Below, one piece after another: positions 7,965 through 20,280 of a DNA stretch of 64,000 nucleotides (position 1 is its first letter; each line of letters opens with the position of its first letter). Position numbers and translations under genes: made by a program. The stretch comes from Kosakonia sp. H02 (GTDB taxonomy: Bacteria; Pseudomonadota; Gammaproteobacteria; Enterobacterales; Enterobacteriaceae). The stretch is taken from the NCBI GenBank assembly GCA_030704225.1, contig CP131915.1, positions 4,278,001 to 4,342,000 on the forward strand, in the 5' to 3' direction. The notes beneath the pieces were generated by a model. The model was not told where the DNA came from. It made no database searches and saw nothing but the letters and a program-made list of their open reading frames with translations.

Positions 7965-9860
7965 ATGTCTACAACTAAACTTTCACGCCGTGAACAACGC
8001 GCTCAGGCGCAACATTTCATCGACACCCTGGAAGGCACCGCTTTCCCCAACTCCCACCGGATTTACATCACTGGTTCACAGCCCGATATCCGCGTACCGA
8101 TGCGCGAAATCCAGCTTAGCCCAACGCTCACTGGCGGGACGAAAACGCAACCGCAGTATGAAGAAAACGAAGCTGTGCCGGTGTACGACACCTCCGGCCC
8201 GTATGGCGATCCGGCGATTACAATTGATGTGCAGCAAGGTCTGGCGAAGCTGCGCGCACCGTGGATTGCCGCTCGCGATGATAGCGAAACGCTGGAACAG
8301 CGCAGTTCAGCTTATACCAACGAACGTTTAGCGGATGACGGCCTCGACGAGCTACGTTTTCGTGGCTTACTGACACCGCGCCGCGCCAAAGCGGGCCAGT
8401 GCGTTACCCAGTTGCACTATGCCCGCAAAGGGATCGTGACCCCGGAAATGGAGTTTATTGCTCTGCGCGAAAATATGGGTCGCGAGCGCATTCGCAGCGA
8501 AGTGCTGCGCAGACAACACCCCGGCGAAGGCTTTGGCGCACGCCTGCCGGAAAATATCACGCCAGAGTTTGTCCGCGATGAAGTCGCCGCCGGGCGGGCG
8601 ATTATTCCGGCCAACATTAACCACCCGGAATCGGAACCGATGATTATCGGCCGCAACTTCCTGGTGAAAGTGAACGCCAATATCGGCAACTCGGCGGTGA
8701 CGTCTTCCATCGAAGAAGAGGTGGAAAAGCTGGTGTGGTCAACGCGCTGGGGCGCAGACACGGTGATGGATTTATCCACCGGGCGTTATATTCATGAAAC
8801 CCGCGAATGGATCCTGCGCAACAGCCCGGTCCCGATCGGCACCGTGCCGATCTACCAGGCGCTGGAGAAGGTCAACGGGATCGCTGAAGATCTTACCTGG
8901 CAGGCATTTCGCGACACGCTGCTCGAGCAAGCCGAGCAAGGGGTGGACTATTTCACCATCCATGCGGGCGTACTGCTGCGTTACGTACCAATGACCGCCC
9001 AGCGCCTGACCGGCATTGTCTCGCGCGGTGGCTCCATTATGGCGAAGTGGTGCCTCTCCCATCATCAGGAAAACTTCCTTTACACCCACTTCCGTGAAAT
9101 CTGCGAAATCTGCGCCGCCTACGATGTTTCGCTCTCATTAGGCGACGGCCTGCGCCCAGGATCTATCCAGGATGCCAATGACGAAGCGCAATTTGCCGAG
9201 CTACACACCCTGGGCGAACTGACCAAAATCGCCTGGGAATATGACGTTCAGGTGATGATCGAAGGCCCCGGCCATGTGCCGATGCAGATGATCCGCCGCA
9301 ACATGACCGAAGAGCTGGAAAGTTGCCACGAAGCGCCGTTTTACACCCTTGGACCGCTCACCACCGATATCGCGCCGGGTTACGACCATTTCACCTCGGG
9401 GATTGGCGCGGCGATGATCGGCTGGTTTGGCTGCGCGATGCTCTGTTATGTCACGCCGAAAGAGCACCTCGGCCTGCCAAACAAAAAGGACGTGAAGCAG
9501 GGGTTGATCACCTACAAAATTGCCGCTCACGCTGCTGACCTGGCGAAAGGCCACCCTGGTGCGCAGATCCGCGATAACGCCATGTCGAAAGCACGTTTCG
9601 AGTTCCGCTGGGAAGATCAGTTCAACCTCGCGCTCGACCCGTTCACCGCTCGCGCCTATCACGATGAAACCCTGCCGCAGGAGTCCGGCAAAGTAGCGCA
9701 CTTCTGCTCAATGTGCGGGCCCAAATTCTGCTCAATGAAAATCTCCCAGGAAGTGCGTGATTACGCGGCGGCGCAGGCTATCGAAGTCGGTATGGCGGAT
9801 AAATCCAGCGACTTTCGCGCACGCGGCGGCGAAATCTACCTCAAAAAGGAGGAAGCCTGA
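7965..9860 (+). CDS. thiC: Phosphomethylpyrimidine synthase ThiC
   Basis: 631 residues, identical in length to E. coli ThiC. A radical SAM enzyme that rearranges aminoimidazole ribotide into hydroxymethylpyrimidine phosphate, the pyrimidine half of thiamine. The 4Fe-4S ligands are the C-terminal C581-x2-C584-x4-C589 (CSMCGPKFC). The ATG follows GGAATGAGCT. First gene of thiCEFSGH, controlled by the riboswitch upstream. The TGA overlaps the thiE ATG by one base. Confidence 0.98.
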   Translation: MSTTKLSRREQRAQAQHFIDTLEGTAFPNSHRIYITGSQPDIRVPMREIQLSPTLTGGTKTQPQYEENEAVPVYDTSGPYGDPAITIDVQQGLAKLRAPWIAARDDSETLEQRSSAYTNERLADDGLDELRFRGLLTPRRAKAGQCVTQLHYARKGIVTPEMEFIALRENMGRERIRSEVLRRQHPGEGFGARLPENITPEFVRDEVAAGRAIIPANINHPESEPMIIGRNFLVKVNANIGNSAVTSSIEEEVEKLVWSTRWGADTVMDLSTGRYIHETREWILRNSPVPIGTVPIYQALEKVNGIAEDLTWQAFRDTLLEQAEQGVDYFTIHAGVLLRYVPMTAQRLTGIVSRGGSIMAKWCLSHHQENFLYTHFREICEICAAYDVSLSLGDGLRPGSIQDANDEAQFAELHTLGELTKIAWEYDVQVMIEGPGHVPMQMIRRNMTEELESCHEAPFYTLGPLTTDIAPGYDHFTSGIGAAMIGWFGCAMLCYVTPKEHLGLPNKKDVKQGLITYKIAAHAADLAKGHPGAQIRDNAMSKARFEFRWEDQFNLALDPFTARAYHDETLPQESGKVAHFCSMCGPKFCSMKISQEVRDYAAAQAIEVGMADKSSDFRARGGEIYLKKEEA

Positions 9861-10495
9861 TGTACCAGCCTGATTTCCCAGCGGTGCCCTTTCGCCTGGG
9901 GCTTTATCCGGTCGTTGATAGCGTAGAGTGGATTGCCCGCCTGCTGGATGCGGGCGTGCGCACGCTGCAACTACGCATCAAAGACAAACGCGATGACGAA
10001 GTTGAAGACGACGTAATTGCGGCGATTGCGCTGGGACAGCGCTACAACGCGCGGCTGTTTATCAACGATTACTGGCAACTGGCAATCAAGCACCAGGCTT
10101 ACGGCGTTCATCTGGGTCAGGAAGATCTGGAAACCACTGACTTAAGCGCGATCCGCAAGGCCGGGCTACGCCTTGGTGTTTCAACCCATGATGATATGGA
10201 AATCGACGTCGCGCTGGCGGCACGCCCCTCTTATATCGCCCTCGGCCACGTTTTCCCGACGCAAACCAAACAGATGCCTTCCGCCCCACAGGGGCTGACG
10301 CAACTGGCTCGCCATATTGCGCGCCTGGAGGATTACCCGACGGTCGCTATCGGCGGCATTAGCCTGGCGCGTGCGCCGGAGGTGCTGGCAACCGGCGTCG
10401 GCAGCATAGCGGTGGTCAGCGCCATTACCCAGGCGGGTGACTGGCGACAGGCCACGCATCAGTTGCTGGAACTGGCGGGGGTGGGCGATGAATGA
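9860..10495 (+). CDS. thiE: Thiamine-phosphate synthase ThiE
   Basis: 211 residues, as in E. coli. Couples HMP-pyrophosphate to thiazole phosphate to make thiamine phosphate. The TIM-barrel family shows RIKDKR near residue 40, INDYWQLAI (Mg2+/pyrophosphate Asp) around 70, YGVHLGQEDL around 85 and the phosphate-binding AIGGIS near 165. Start ATG overlaps the thiC stop and the end overlaps thiF by 8 bp, which points to translational coupling. Confidence 0.98.
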   Translation: MYQPDFPAVPFRLGLYPVVDSVEWIARLLDAGVRTLQLRIKDKRDDEVEDDVIAAIALGQRYNARLFINDYWQLAIKHQAYGVHLGQEDLETTDLSAIRKAGLRLGVSTHDDMEIDVALAARPSYIALGHVFPTQTKQMPSAPQGLTQLARHIARLEDYPTVAIGGISLARAPEVLATGVGSIAVVSAITQAGDWRQATHQLLELAGVGDE

Positions 10496-11246
10496 CAATG
10501 ATTTTATGCGCTACAGCCGCCAGATCTTACTGGAGGATATCGCCATCGCCGGGCAGCAAAAGCTGCTCACCAGCCGGGTGCTAATTGTCGGTCTCGGCGG
10601 CCTTGGCGCACCGGCTGCGGTCTATCTGGCCGGTGCGGGCGTTGGCACACTGGTGCTGGCGGATGATGACGCCGTGCACCTGAGCAATTTGCAGCGGCAG
10701 ATTCTGTACACCACCGACGATATCAATCAGCCCAAAACCGACGTCACGGCACGGCGATTGCACGCGCTAAACCCCGACATCGAACTGATTTCCCTGCAAC
10801 AGCGGCTCAGCGGAGAGATCCTGCTCGAGCAGGTTGCCTGCGCGGATGTGGTGCTCGATTGCAGCGACAATATGCAAACGCGTCAGGCGATTAATGCCGC
10901 CTGTGTCGCCCTCGATATCCCATTGATTACCGCCAGCGCAGTTGGTTTTGGCGGCCAGTTGATGGTGCTCACCCCGCCGTGGCAGCACGGTTGCTACCGC
11001 TGTTTGTGGCCGGATGAACATGAACCGCAACGCAACTGCCGTACGGCCGGCATCGTTGGCCCGGTGGTCGGCATTATGGGCGCCATGCAGGCGCTGGAGG
11101 CCATCAAATTATTGAACGGCATGCAGTCTACTCTCGGTGAGTTGCGGCTGTTTGACGCCCGCACCAATCTCTGGCGAACACTGGCCCTGCATCGCGCCAG
11201 CGATTGCCCGGTTTGTGGGGGGCGGCATGCAGATACGCTTCAATGA
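10488..11246 (+). CDS. thiF: ThiS adenylyltransferase ThiF
   Basis: 252 residues from the ATG at 10488 (MNDNDFMRYSRQ), chosen over the longer frame starting at 10437 because it matches the family N-terminus. An E1-like enzyme that adenylates the ThiS C-terminus. It has the nucleotide-binding VGLGGLGAP near residue 31, the RQILY motif, and a zinc site made of CYRC and CPVC. Overlaps thiE by 8 bp and thiS by 20 bp. Confidence 0.97.
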   Translation: MNDNDFMRYSRQILLEDIAIAGQQKLLTSRVLIVGLGGLGAPAAVYLAGAGVGTLVLADDDAVHLSNLQRQILYTTDDINQPKTDVTARRLHALNPDIELISLQQRLSGEILLEQVACADVVLDCSDNMQTRQAINAACVALDIPLITASAVGFGGQLMVLTPPWQHGCYRCLWPDEHEPQRNCRTAGIVGPVVGIMGAMQALEAIKLLNGMQSTLGELRLFDARTNLWRTLALHRASDCPVCGGRHADTLQ

Positions 11247-11427
11247 TGAACCGATGAACTGCGCGGCAGCGCTGTCCGTTGCCACGCTATTGCGTCAGCT
11301 TAATCAGTTAAAACCAGGCGTCGCGCTGGCGCTGAATGAACAGATCCTGCCGCGCGAGCGCTGGGAAGAACAACTGGTGCAGGACGGCGATCGCATCCTG
11401 CTGTTTCAGGTTATCGCAGGGGGATGA
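11227..11427 (+). CDS. thiS: Sulphur carrier protein ThiS
   Basis: 66 residues from ATG 11227 (MQIRFNDEPM); E. coli ThiS also has 66. Ubiquitin-like carrier that ends in the required Gly-Gly (FQVIAGG), which is adenylated by ThiF and then carries the sulphur used by ThiG. The longer frame from 11137 is not used because its extra N-terminus lies within thiF and does not fit the family. Confidence 0.97.
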   Translation: MQIRFNDEPMNCAAALSVATLLRQLNQLKPGVALALNEQILPRERWEEQLVQDGDRILLFQVIAGG

Positions 11428-11428
11428 G

Positions 11429-12199
11429 ATGTTACGTATTGCAGATAAAACGTTTTCTTCACGGCTATTTACTGGCACCGGCAAGTTCGCCACACCGCAA
11501 ATGATGGTGGACGCGATTCACGCTTCTGGCGGTGAACTGGTGACGCTGGCGATGAAACGGGTCGACTTACGCCAGCATAACGATGGTATTTTGCAGCCGC
11601 TGCTCGACGCGGGTGTGACATTGCTGCCCAACACCTCCGGGGCGAAAAACGCGGAAGAGGCTATTTTTGCCGCCCAACTGGCGCGCGAAGCGCTGGGCAC
11701 GCACTGGCTGAAACTGGAAATCCACCCCGATCCGCGCTGGCTGCTGCCGGATCCGATTGAAACCCTGCACGCGGCAGAAAAACTGGTGCAGATGGGCTTT
11801 GTCGTTCTGCCCTATTGCGGAGCCGATCCGGTATTGTGCAAACGCCTCGAAGAAGCCGGTTGCGCGGCAGTGATGCCACTCGGCGCGCCAATTGGCTCCA
11901 ATCAGGGGCTGGAAACCCGCGCCATGCTGGAAATTATCATTGAACAGGCCAATGTTCCGGTAGTGGTAGATGCGGGGATTGGCGCACCAAGCCATGCGGC
12001 ACAGGCGCTGGAGATGGGCGCGGATGCCGTGCTGGTGAATACCGCTATCGCCGTGGCGGACGATCCGGTGAATATGGCGCGCGCGTTTCGCCTGGCGGTA
12101 GAAGCCGGTGCACTGGCGCGTCAGGCCGGGCCGGGTGCACGTCAGCGTTTTGCCACCGCCACCAGCCCGTTGACCGGTTTTCTGGAGGCCATGCAATGA
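11429..12199 (+). CDS. thiG: Thiazole synthase ThiG
   Basis: 256 residues from ATG 11429 (MLRIADKTFSSRLFTGTGK), one base after the thiS stop. Forms the thiazole phosphate ring from DXP, dehydroglycine and ThiS-thiocarboxylate. The Schiff-base Lys lies in LKLEIHPD near residue 95, and phosphate-binding glycines in VVDAGIGAPSHA near 185. The 3' end overlaps thiH by 4 bp (ATGA). The neighbouring ThiH supplies dehydroglycine. Confidence 0.97.
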   Translation: MLRIADKTFSSRLFTGTGKFATPQMMVDAIHASGGELVTLAMKRVDLRQHNDGILQPLLDAGVTLLPNTSGAKNAEEAIFAAQLAREALGTHWLKLEIHPDPRWLLPDPIETLHAAEKLVQMGFVVLPYCGADPVLCKRLEEAGCAAVMPLGAPIGSNQGLETRAMLEIIIEQANVPVVVDAGIGAPSHAAQALEMGADAVLVNTAIAVADDPVNMARAFRLAVEAGALARQAGPGARQRFATATSPLTGFLEAMQ

Positions 12200-13350
12200 A
12201 CACCTTTAGCGACCGCTGGCAGCAACTGGACTGGGACGACATTCGCCTGCGCATCCACAGCAAAACCGCCGCCGATGTCGAACGCGCACTCAACGCCCGG
12301 CAAATAACCCGTGACGATATGATGGCGCTGCTTTCGCCAGCGGCCAGCGAGTTCCTTGAACCGCTGGCACAAAAGGCGCAGCGGCTTACCCGCCAGCGCT
12401 TTGGCAACACGGTAAGTTTTTACGTCCCGCTCTATCTGTCGAATCTCTGCGCCAACGACTGCACCTATTGTGGTTTCTCCATGAGTAACCATCTGAAGCG
12501 CAAAACGCTGGATGAACAGGAAATCGCCCGCGAATGTGCAGCGCTACGCGAGCTGGGATTTGAGCATCTTTTGCTGGTTACCGGCGAACATCAGGGCAAA
12601 GTGGGAATGGATTATTTTCGCCGCCATTTGCCCGCCATTCGCCGCCAGTTCGCTTCACTTCAGATGGAAGTCCAGCCGCTTTCTCAGCAGGATTATGCCG
12701 AGCTAAAAACACTCGGTCTGGATGGCGTGATGGTCTATCAGGAGACCTACCACGAAGCCCAGTATGCCCGGCATCACTTGCGCGGCAAAAAGCAGGATTT
12801 TTTCTGGCGGCTGGAAACCCCGGATCGGCTGGGCCGTGCGGGGATCGACAAGATCGGGCTTGGCGCGCTAATGGGTCTGTCTGATAGCTGGCGCGTGGAC
12901 TGCTATATGGTGGCGGAGCACCTGCTGTGGCTGCAACAGCACTACTGGCAGAGCCGTTTTTCGGTCTCATTTCCCCGCCTGCGTCCGTGTGCCGGGGGGA
13001 TTGCGCCTGCATCACTGATGGATGAGCGCCAACTGGTGCAAACCATCTGCGCGTTTCGCCTGCTGGCGCCTGATGCAGAACTGTCGCTGTCGACGCGTGA
13101 ATCGCCGCATTTTCGCGATCACGTCATCCCGCTGGCTATCAATAATGTCAGCGCTTTTTCCAAAACGCAGCCGGGTGGCTATGCCGATAATCACCCGGAA
13201 CTGGAGCAGTTTTCGCCCCACGACGGTCGTCGACCGCAGGAAGTTGCCGATGCACTGATGGCTCGCGGGCTGCAACCCGTATGGAAAGACTGGGATAGCT
13301 GGCTGGGACGCTCGCCGCAAAAAAACAGCAACCCGCTGATAACGGGTTAA
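12196..13350 (+). CDS. thiH: 2-iminoacetate synthase ThiH
   Basis: 384 residues (E. coli 377). Radical SAM enzyme that cleaves tyrosine to 2-iminoacetate and p-cresol. The cluster ligands are C85-x3-C89-x2-C92 (CANDCTYC). The protein runs seven residues past the E. coli length, through NSNPLITG, and the extra codons form part of the operon's terminator hairpin; the TAA sits within it. Last gene of thiCEFSGH. Confidence 0.97.
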   Translation: MNTFSDRWQQLDWDDIRLRIHSKTAADVERALNARQITRDDMMALLSPAASEFLEPLAQKAQRLTRQRFGNTVSFYVPLYLSNLCANDCTYCGFSMSNHLKRKTLDEQEIARECAALRELGFEHLLLVTGEHQGKVGMDYFRRHLPAIRRQFASLQMEVQPLSQQDYAELKTLGLDGVMVYQETYHEAQYARHHLRGKKQDFFWRLETPDRLGRAGIDKIGLGALMGLSDSWRVDCYMVAEHLLWLQQHYWQSRFSVSFPRLRPCAGGIAPASLMDERQLVQTICAFRLLAPDAELSLSTRESPHFRDHVIPLAINNVSAFSKTQPGGYADNHPELEQFSPHDGRRPQEVADALMARGLQPVWKDWDSWLGRSPQKNSNPLITG

Positions 13351-13357
13351 TTTTTTT
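13330..13357 (+). terminator. thi operon terminator overlapping the thiH stop
   Basis: AACCCG (13330-13335), loop, CGGGTT (13343-13348), then AA and seven T. The stem includes the last thiH codons and the stop. Confidence 0.85.
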
Positions 13358-13379
13358 CGGCCCGCTACGTAAAACGAAA

Positions 13380-13473
13380 ACCGGGCGATGGTATTGCTTC
13401 GCCCGGTATCGCACTCTTGCACCGTCAGATTATGCGACTGACCGGAGCGGATGTTTTTTCCCTCTTCCGCTCC
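13380..13473. repeat. Two inverted repeats between thiH and the cyclase gene
   Basis: First: ACCGGGCGA (13380-13388) and TCGCCCGGT (13399-13407), perfect 9-bp arms; read on the minus strand it is followed by TTTTCGTTTT and could act as a terminator. Second: GGAGCGGA (13444-13451) and TCCGCTCC (13466-13473), perfect 8-bp arms. Role unknown; they lie in the leader region of the diguanylate cyclase gene. Confidence 0.55.
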
Positions 13474-13557
13474 GCCCCACCGCCTGACAGATACGCTATC
13501 CCCTGGTAGCCCCTATACTGTTATCTGCCTCACTTTTGCATGTTCAAGGACCAGAAA

Positions 13558-15093
13558 ATGCACAGCAGAAAACTGTCGTTTACCACGCCGATGTTGGTCA
13601 GTCTCGCCGGGATTTTCCTCAGCTTTATAGTCATTGCCGTGCTGGTTACCGCCGGTCAGCGCAAAGAGATGCTGGAGGAATACCATGCCATAAACCATAA
13701 CTTTGCCCATAACATGGCGGTGAATTACACGCAGTCGCTCCTGCGGGAAAATGACTATATCCTCAATCGCGCCGCCGCGTTCTTTGCGCACAATGATCAA
13801 CTTAATGCCACCGTGAATATCGACCGGGAGCATGGGCTGAAAGAGTTGATGCAGTTACTGGCGCTCATGCCTTCGGTATCGTCTATCTCCCTTGCCGATT
13901 CGCAAGGGCACTATCTGCGCGTGCCGCAGGTCATCGCCACCAGCGAAAGCCAGCTTTTCGACGCCAGAACCCGGCCCTGGTTTATGCATCAGGCTGAAGC
14001 CAGCATGTTTAATCACTACACGCATACCTACACGGATTTTTTTACCCGCCGACCCACAGTGACGATTTACAAACCGGTGATAGATGCGAATGGCAAATTG
14101 AAGGGCACGCTGGCTTTTCATCTCGACCTTCCGTCATTGGGTTATACCCTGCGTATTATGCAAGCGCCGATGCCGGGCGAATATTTCGTTGTCGATCGCG
14201 AAGGCAAAGTGATGCTGCATCCCGATACCGGTGCGCTGTTTAAAACCGCTATCAGCCCGATGCTGCTGGCAGATATGACCAGCGGAGAAGGCACGTTTTA
14301 CGATAAGAACAGCGACCATTGGTATTACTACTACGCCTTTACCAACCCGGCGTGGCTTGTGGTTTACAAAGTAGAGGCCAGCACGCTGGACAAGCGCATT
14401 CGCCACCAAAGTTTGCTCATTAGCTGGGGATTTGGCACTGCGGCTGTGATGATTATTCTGTTCGGTCTCTATCTGCGCCATGCTGCGCGCACGGTGCTGA
14501 TGAACATCCTGAATGCGATAAAAACCGGCGATGTGAAGCGTGCACCAAAACTGGAAGCCATGCTGAGCACAGCCATTGAAAGTAACAAAGAGCGCGAGCA
14601 GTCATGGGTGCGGCAAGCCACGATGGATGCACTGACCAACTGCAAAAACCGCCGCGCCTTCGATAGCGATATTGCCGCGCTGATGAACGATCACCAGCCA
14701 TTCGCCCTGGCGCTGGTGGATATCGATAACTTCAAATCTATTAACGATACCTGGGGTCATCAGAACGGCGATATTGTGCTGCGCAACGTCGCCCGCGAAG
14801 GGATTCAGGTATTACAACCGCACGGTATTTCCCTCTACCGCTACGGCGGGGAGGAATTCGCGGTGATCTTCCCGCAGCAGCATCTCAATGATGCGCTGAC
14901 ATTGCTTGAGCAGTGGCGGCAAAATGTTGCCAATCGTCGATGGCGCGAAGACGGTCTGGCAGTGACATTTAGCGCAGGCCTGGGCGAGTGGCATATGGAG
15001 ACGCTTGATCATCTGGTCACCAGGGTAGACGAAGCCCTGTACAAAGCGAAACGAAAAGGCAAAAACCGCGTCTTGCAGGCAGTAAATGATTGA
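13558..15093 (+). CDS. Membrane diguanylate cyclase with periplasmic sensor domain
   Basis: 511 residues from ATG 13558, preferred over ATG 13540 because AAGGA lies 7 bp before it. Layout: membrane segment about residues 8-30; periplasmic region about 31-285 resembling a double Cache sensor (RPWFMHQAE, KGTLAFHLD, GEYFVVDREGKVMLHP); second membrane segment about 287-308; short linker; GGDEF domain with active-site GGEEF at 430-434, so it should make cyclic di-GMP. The position of the inhibitory RxxD site before GGEEF reads P-H-G-I, so product inhibition at an I-site is probably absent. The ligand is unknown. It lies between thiH and rpoC, where E. coli has no such gene. Confidence 0.9.
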   Translation: MHSRKLSFTTPMLVSLAGIFLSFIVIAVLVTAGQRKEMLEEYHAINHNFAHNMAVNYTQSLLRENDYILNRAAAFFAHNDQLNATVNIDREHGLKELMQLLALMPSVSSISLADSQGHYLRVPQVIATSESQLFDARTRPWFMHQAEASMFNHYTHTYTDFFTRRPTVTIYKPVIDANGKLKGTLAFHLDLPSLGYTLRIMQAPMPGEYFVVDREGKVMLHPDTGALFKTAISPMLLADMTSGEGTFYDKNSDHWYYYYAFTNPAWLVVYKVEASTLDKRIRHQSLLISWGFGTAAVMIILFGLYLRHAARTVLMNILNAIKTGDVKRAPKLEAMLSTAIESNKEREQSWVRQATMDALTNCKNRRAFDSDIAALMNDHQPFALALVDIDNFKSINDTWGHQNGDIVLRNVAREGIQVLQPHGISLYRYGGEEFAVIFPQQHLNDALTLLEQWRQNVANRRWREDGLAVTFSAGLGEWHMETLDHLVTRVDEALYKAKRKGKNRVLQAVND

Positions 15094-15145
15094 GCGATGA
15101 AGAAGTGTCAGGTTGTAACCGGTTTCACTCTGCGCAGGCTTTCTT

Positions 15146-15161
15146 TGTGATGCCATACACA
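15146..15161 (+). promoter_or_regulatory. Candidate CRP-binding site
   Basis: TGTGA-tgccat-ACACA, one mismatch to the TGTGA-N6-TCACA core. Its centre is about 60 bp before the predicted start of the PTS promoter, close to the -61.5 position of class I CRP activation. Inference only. Confidence 0.45.
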
Positions 15162-15178
15162 CAATCGCGGCAAAGCGG

Positions 15179-15207
15179 TTGTTGAAGCCAGCGGCAGAAG
15201 ATAATTA
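15179..15207 (+). promoter_or_regulatory. Candidate promoter of the orphan PTS pair
   Basis: TTGTTG (15179-15184), 17 bp, TAATTA (15202-15207), upstream of the EIIB gene and downstream of a CRP-like site. Confidence 0.45.
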
Positions 15208-15237
15208 TCAGTAATCCCATCAACACCGAGGCTGACT

Positions 15238-15543
15238 ATGAAAAACATCGTTTTATGCTGTGCAGCAGGTATGTCCACCAGCATGTTGGTGCAACGCATG
15301 AAAGACGCGGCGCAAAAAAAAGGCGTCGACGTCATCATCAAAGCGGTTCCTGTTGCGGAATTTAAAGATGAAATTGCAACGGCGGATATCGTGTTGCTGG
15401 GGCCGCAAGTCAAATACGAGCAGGCAAAATTGCAGGCTCAGGCTGAACCGCTGGGCAAGAAGGTGGCGGTAATCGACATGATGGATTACGGCATGATGAA
15501 AGGTGATGTCGTACTGGAAAAAGCCCTTAAGCTACTGGAGTGA
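15238..15543 (+). CDS. PTS lactose/cellobiose-family EIIB component
   Basis: 101 residues. It resembles ChbB/CelA: the N-terminal strand and P-loop CCAAGMSTSMLV contains the phosphorylated Cys (Cys8 by alignment with the Cys of FCSAGMSTS in ChbB), followed by ADIVLLGPQVKY and VIDMMDYGMMKGD. It would pass phosphate from an EIIA to sugar bound in an EIIC. It is the first gene of a two-gene unit with an EIIA 4 bp downstream. No EIIC or glycosidase gene is nearby, so the transported sugar cannot be named. Confidence 0.9.
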   Translation: MKNIVLCCAAGMSTSMLVQRMKDAAQKKGVDVIIKAVPVAEFKDEIATADIVLLGPQVKYEQAKLQAQAEPLGKKVAVIDMMDYGMMKGDVVLEKALKLLE

Positions 15544-15547
15544 GCGC

Positions 15548-15865
15548 GTGGAAGATTTAGAAACCATCATTATGGAATTGCTGGTTAATGCCGGGGCAGC
15601 ACGCAGCCAGGCATTGACCGCTTTGCAGATGGCACGAAAAGGCGATTTTGACGAAGCGGAAAAAGCGATGGAGGAATCACGCGAATTCGTTAAAGCCGCG
15701 CATAAAATTCAGACGCAATTAATCGGGCTGGATGAAGGCACCGGCAAGCTGCCGGTCAACCTGATCACCGTTCATTCGCAGGATCACCTGATGAACGCGA
15801 TGGTAATCCAGGATCTGGCGGGCGATATGATTGAACTTTATCGCCGGTTGCCACCGCGCGATTAA
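15548..15865 (+). CDS. PTS lactose/cellobiose-family EIIA component
   Basis: 105 residues from GTG 15548, chosen because GGAG lies 7 bp before it and VEDLETIIMELLVNAG matches the family start; an ATG at 15503 would overlap the EIIB gene. Helical trimeric EIIA fold with N-terminal AGAARSQALTAL and the phosphorylated His in TVHSQDHLMNAM, like the active His of ChbA. It is co-transcribed with the EIIB gene. Without a linked EIIC it may serve a transporter elsewhere or act as a regulatory phospho-relay. Confidence 0.9.
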   Translation: MEDLETIIMELLVNAGAARSQALTALQMARKGDFDEAEKAMEESREFVKAAHKIQTQLIGLDEGTGKLPVNLITVHSQDHLMNAMVIQDLAGDMIELYRRLPPRD

Positions 15866-15891
15866 CGTTTTCTTTCCTGTGTCTGACACTG

Positions 15892-15917
15892 TGCCCGCTT
15901 TGCCGGGCATTTTTATT
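15892..15917 (+). terminator. Terminator of the PTS pair
   Basis: TGCCCG-ctttgc-CGGGCA followed by TTTTTATT, 26 bp after the EIIA stop. Confidence 0.8.
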
Positions 15918-15936
15918 GCCCCCGGGAGTTGGAAGG

Positions 15937-15967
15937 CAAAAAAAAACCCGCCGAAGCGGGTTTTTTA
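15937..15967 (-). terminator. rpoBC operon terminator (bidirectional)
   Basis: AAAACCCGC (15943-15951), CGAA tetraloop-size loop, GCGGGTTTT (15956-15964). Runs of A and T on the two sides let it work from both strands; it lies 14 bp after the rpoC stop. Confidence 0.85.
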
Positions 15968-15980
15968 TGACGAGAAACGA

Positions 15981-20204
<4,224 letters not shown>

Positions 20205-20280
20205 GGATTTGCTCCCGTCGGAGTTAGCACAATCTGGTGTCGGGTTTTGCCCCGACACCAGTGACCTGTTTGAGCGAGAG

